Program-made: the position numbers and the translations under genes
Assembly: GCF_003031405.1 (NCBI RefSeq)
Contig: NZ_CP020469.1
Coordinates: 4,739,687-4,803,686 of the forward strand
DNA: 64,000 bases
Source: Halomonas sp. 'Soap Lake #6'
Lineage (GTDB): Bacteria; Pseudomonadota; Gammaproteobacteria; Pseudomonadales; Halomonadaceae
Direction of reading: 5' to 3'
The notes under the pieces: model-generated
The model's database searches: none
What the model saw: the letters and a program-made list of their open reading frames with translations, nothing else
Told to the model about the DNA's origin: nothing
Shown here: positions 61,666-64,000 of the stretch, piece after piece
Layout of the letters: each line of letters starts with the position of its first letter
How positions within the stretch are numbered: the stretch's first letter is position 1

Positions 61666-62480
61666 GAGACACCACGTTAGATGATATTGTTGAAGCGGCA
61701 CTGCTAGCGGCGGGGGAGCCGCTAGACATTGAGCGTCTTGAAACACTGTTTTTGGCCGATGAGTGCCCGCCGAGGAAAGCTCTGAGGGATGCCTTGTCGC
61801 GCCTTGCTTTGCGTCACGAAGCGGGCGCGCTAGAGCTTGTTGAAACCGCTTCTGGTTTTCAACTGCGTATTCGGCCACGGCTAGCACACTGGGTGTCGCG
61901 CCTTTGGGATGAACGCCCCCAGCGCTACTCCCGAGCGTTATTAGAAACGCTGGCGCTGATTGCCTATCGTCAGCCGGTTACCCGGGGGGATATCGAAGAT
62001 GTCCGCGGGGTAAGCGTCAGTAGCTCGATTATTCGTACCCTAATGGAGCGTGGCTGGATCCGTGTAGTGGGGCACCGTGATGTACCAGGACGTCCTGCCG
62101 TTTACGCCACCACCCGCAGTTTTTTGGATGACTTTGGCCTGAAAACCTTGGATGCACTGCCGCCCATGCATGCGTTGGTCAATGCTGTTGATAGCAACGA
62201 CGCCAATGAGCAAACCGATAATGAACAAAAAGATAGCAGCAGTGACCAAGAAGAGGTGCAACCCGCACTGGACGAAACGCCAGAAACCGTGCAGGATGCG
62301 CCACCCCAGAAAGAAGAGATAACCGCGGCTGAGATAGCCGATAAGCACGCCGAGACGGCGTTGAACCCGCCGCTGAGCTTTGCCGATTTAGAGGCACGTT
62401 TAGCGGCACGTGCGCAGCGTAGTGATGACGCGCGTACGCAGACCAACGATGTGAGGTCAAACGACCATGAGTCAGAGTAA
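61662..62480 (+). CDS. scpB: Segregation and condensation protein B
   Basis: A 272-residue protein of two winged-helix domains (about residues 1-175; core [17 protein letters not shown]) that bind ScpA. The last 90 residues are an unusual acidic, Gln/Glu/Asp-rich low-complexity tail. GTG start overlaps scpA; its last 14 bases overlap rluB. Confidence 0.93.
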   Translation: MRDTTLDDIVEAALLAAGEPLDIERLETLFLADECPPRKALRDALSRLALRHEAGALELVETASGFQLRIRPRLAHWVSRLWDERPQRYSRALLETLALIAYRQPVTRGDIEDVRGVSVSSSIIRTLMERGWIRVVGHRDVPGRPAVYATTRSFLDDFGLKTLDALPPMHALVNAVDSNDANEQTDNEQKDSSSDQEEVQPALDETPETVQDAPPQKEEITAAEIADKHAETALNPPLSFADLEARLAARAQRSDDARTQTNDVRSNDHESE

Positions 62481-63342
62481 CAACACTACGCCTGTCACCA
62501 GTGAAAAACTGCAAAAAGTACTTGCCCGTGCAGGGTTTGGCTCGCGCCGTGAAATGGAAACCGCTATTTCTGAAGGCCGGGTAAAGGTGAATAGCCAAGT
62601 GGCTAAGCTAGGCGACCGGGTAGAAGCCCGGGATAAAGTCAGCTTTGATGATCGCCCGGTAACGCTGCGTTCTGAAGAGGAAGCGCCACGCCGTGTGATT
62701 ATGTACAACAAGCCGGAAGGTGAGTTGTGTACGCGCAAGGATCCAGAAGGCCGACGCACCGTATTTGAGCGCCTGCCGCGCTTGAAAGGCGAGCGCTGGA
62801 TTGCAGTTGGGCGGTTGGATATTAATACCAGCGGCCTATTGCTGTTTACCACTGATGGCGAGCTAGCCAACCGTTTAATGCACCCATCCACTCAGGTAGA
62901 GCGTGAATACGCAGTACGTGTGATGGGCGAAGTGAAGCGCGAGCACATTGTGGCCATGGTGGATGGCGTGATGCTGGAAGATGGTCCTGCGCGTTTTACT
63001 GATGTGCAGGAGTTTGGTGGCGAAGGCATAAACACTTGGTTCCACGTGGTGATTTTAGAAGGCCGCAACCGGGAAGTACGCCGCCTGTGGGAATCCCAGG
63101 GGCTGACGGTTAGTCGTCTAAAACGCGTGCGCTACGGTAATATTTTCCTTGATAAGCGTGCCAAAGCAGGGGAATGGGTTGAGCTTTCCCAGGATGAGGT
63201 TGATGACTTATCTACGCTGGCGAATTTGGAAACCCGTAAAGTGCCAGTGCTGACACCGGATGAGAAAAACCGCTGGAGCCGCGATAAACACAAACGTCGC
63301 CCGGTTCAGGCTATGCGCAAGCCTAAAGGTAATCGGAACTAA
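62467..63342 (+). CDS. rluB: 23S rRNA pseudouridine(2605) synthase RluB
   Basis: A 291-residue RsuA-family synthase: S4 domain (about residues 12-60; [14 protein letters not shown]) and catalytic core with D118 in [10 protein letters not shown]. Modifies U2605 of 23S rRNA. C-terminus is a basic tail (last ~40 residues) typical of RluB. ATG at 62467 inside scpB. Two hairpins follow. Confidence 0.94.
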   Translation: MSQSNNTTPVTSEKLQKVLARAGFGSRREMETAISEGRVKVNSQVAKLGDRVEARDKVSFDDRPVTLRSEEEAPRRVIMYNKPEGELCTRKDPEGRRTVFERLPRLKGERWIAVGRLDINTSGLLLFTTDGELANRLMHPSTQVEREYAVRVMGEVKREHIVAMVDGVMLEDGPARFTDVQEFGGEGINTWFHVVILEGRNREVRRLWESQGLTVSRLKRVRYGNIFLDKRAKAGEWVELSQDEVDDLSTLANLETRKVPVLTPDEKNRWSRDKHKRRPVQAMRKPKGNRN

Positions 63343-63360
63343 ACTACTCATACCTCCCTT

Positions 63361-63380
63361 GGCGCTTAACTAATAGCGCC
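63361..63380 (+). terminator. First hairpin after rluB
   Basis: GGCGCT and AGCGCC around an eight-base loop; no T-run. Confidence 0.4.
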
Positions 63381-63392
63381 TCAGCACACCAC

Positions 63393-63433
63393 AATCAGGG
63401 TCCTGAAACCAAAGCGTTTCCAGGACCCTGATT
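63393..63433 (+). terminator. Long hairpin after rluB
   Basis: AATCAGGGTCCTG-AAAC pairs with GTTTC-CAGGACCCTGATT (one-base bulge) around CAAAGC; followed by a weak T-rich CGTTTCT. Strong stem, probably ends the scpA-scpB-rluB transcript. Confidence 0.75.
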
Positions 63434-64000
63434 CGTTTCTCATGCAATGGCATTAAGTTTTGCTTGAGCATAGCGTGACACTCCCCCTCCTTCTGATAGT
63501 TGTTTCTGTATCACATTGTGACATTGTGAATATTTTCATTACTGTCACGTCATCGGATCTGACGAGACATTGCTTAGCTCAACTGGCGCGCTGGCAACAG
63601 GCATATTGTACTTTCCTTTGTCCAAGTCTCTTTCCCCAGACCCTTTCCCAGACCCTCAACATTGCGTGCCACTACGTTTTCAGTGGGCAGGGTAGATGTT
63701 TACCGTGCCCTATATTGGCTGCTTGTTTACCTGATCAAGGTGGGCTTATGAATCGATTCACCTTGTTAACAGTAATGGAGCAGCTACTGCTTAAGTTATT
63801 AATTTCTTAGGTTATTCATCTATCAGGGTACTCATTCTTTAATCTCTCCAACTAGCTGTATAGATCAAGGTTAAATCTTATTAAGAGAGTAAGTGCAAAG
63901 CTGGCATTGCATATTCTGCGCTATCTAATTTTTGACTTTTACTATGTTGTACACAGTTTTTTCATTGTGAATGGTTTGTCTAGATATGTGGTTTTCTTAA
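63434..64000. other. AT-richer non-coding end of window
   Basis: No convincing gene is seen. A 116-codon frame (63460-63810) lacks an SD and has implausible composition. The stretch holds a near-direct repeat TTTCCCCAGACCC/TTTCCCAGACCC (63631-63656) and becomes AT-rich toward 64000, which would suit an upstream regulatory region of a gene beyond the window. Confidence 0.6.

Noticed and set aside
63460..63810. 116-codon frame near the window end
   Set aside because: No SD, odd composition (Cys and Leu rich), overlaps the end of a terminator and simple repeats.

Overview
The window reads as a chromosomal core-genome segment of a moderately halophilic gammaproteobacterium, most likely Halomonadaceae (Halomonas/Vreelandella). 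This is inferred from a mid-50s GC impression, a BCCT compatible-solute transporter, the FabY-type fatty-acid initiation enzyme, and gene neighbourhoods shared with Pseudomonas and Halomonas (ubiE-ubiJ-ubiB-hisE-tatABC; argS-SPOR-hslV-hslU-DUF971; priA/rpmE-malic enzyme; tadA-mltF-purL; scpA-scpB-rluB). I see no prophage, insertion sequence, CRISPR array, rRNA or tRNA.

Layout. 1-2550: two small envelope genes, one an evident lipoprotein, overlap a DUF1007 gene that is followed by a NicO-type metal permease with a His-rich loop; a Zur-like palindrome precedes the permease. 2612-9111: HIT protein, entericidin, I78-type inhibitor lipoprotein, LysE exporter divergent from a MocR regulator, a voltage-sensor-like membrane protein, an acyl-CoA thioesterase and AtoE. 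9112-13147: operon fabY-coaD-ferredoxin-MATE on the minus strand. 13331-25250: methyltransferase-SMR-dacB-dgkA, glnE, a leader peptide plus AEC carrier, a BCCT carrier with a small membrane protein, MFS, a retropepsin-like protease and a PLDc_N protein. 25377-35766: a 46-residue orphan, an RstAB-like two-component pair, metR/metE, ppk1, hemB, elbB.

35885-46015 is a run of minus-strand housekeeping genes: Tat translocase, histidine and ubiquinone biosynthesis, HslUV protease, SPOR protein and ArgS. 46158-63342 holds priA/rpmE, malic enzyme, tesB, tadA, mltF, purL, a crotonase, radD, scpAB and rluB. The last 658 bases contain hairpins and AT-rich DNA but no gene I would support.

No obviously novel multi-gene system is present. 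The most unusual signals are small: short tandem duplications (14-27 bp) that repeatedly lie on or against gene stop codons; a 35-bp palindrome upstream of ppk1 that contains a PhoB-box-like repeat; a voltage-sensor-like domain without a pore; a 16-codon leader peptide coupled to an AEC transporter; a 50-residue membrane protein behind a BCCT transporter; and several TTG starts backed by good Shine-Dalgarno sequences. All family assignments come from reading motifs and remembered homologues, not from database searches.
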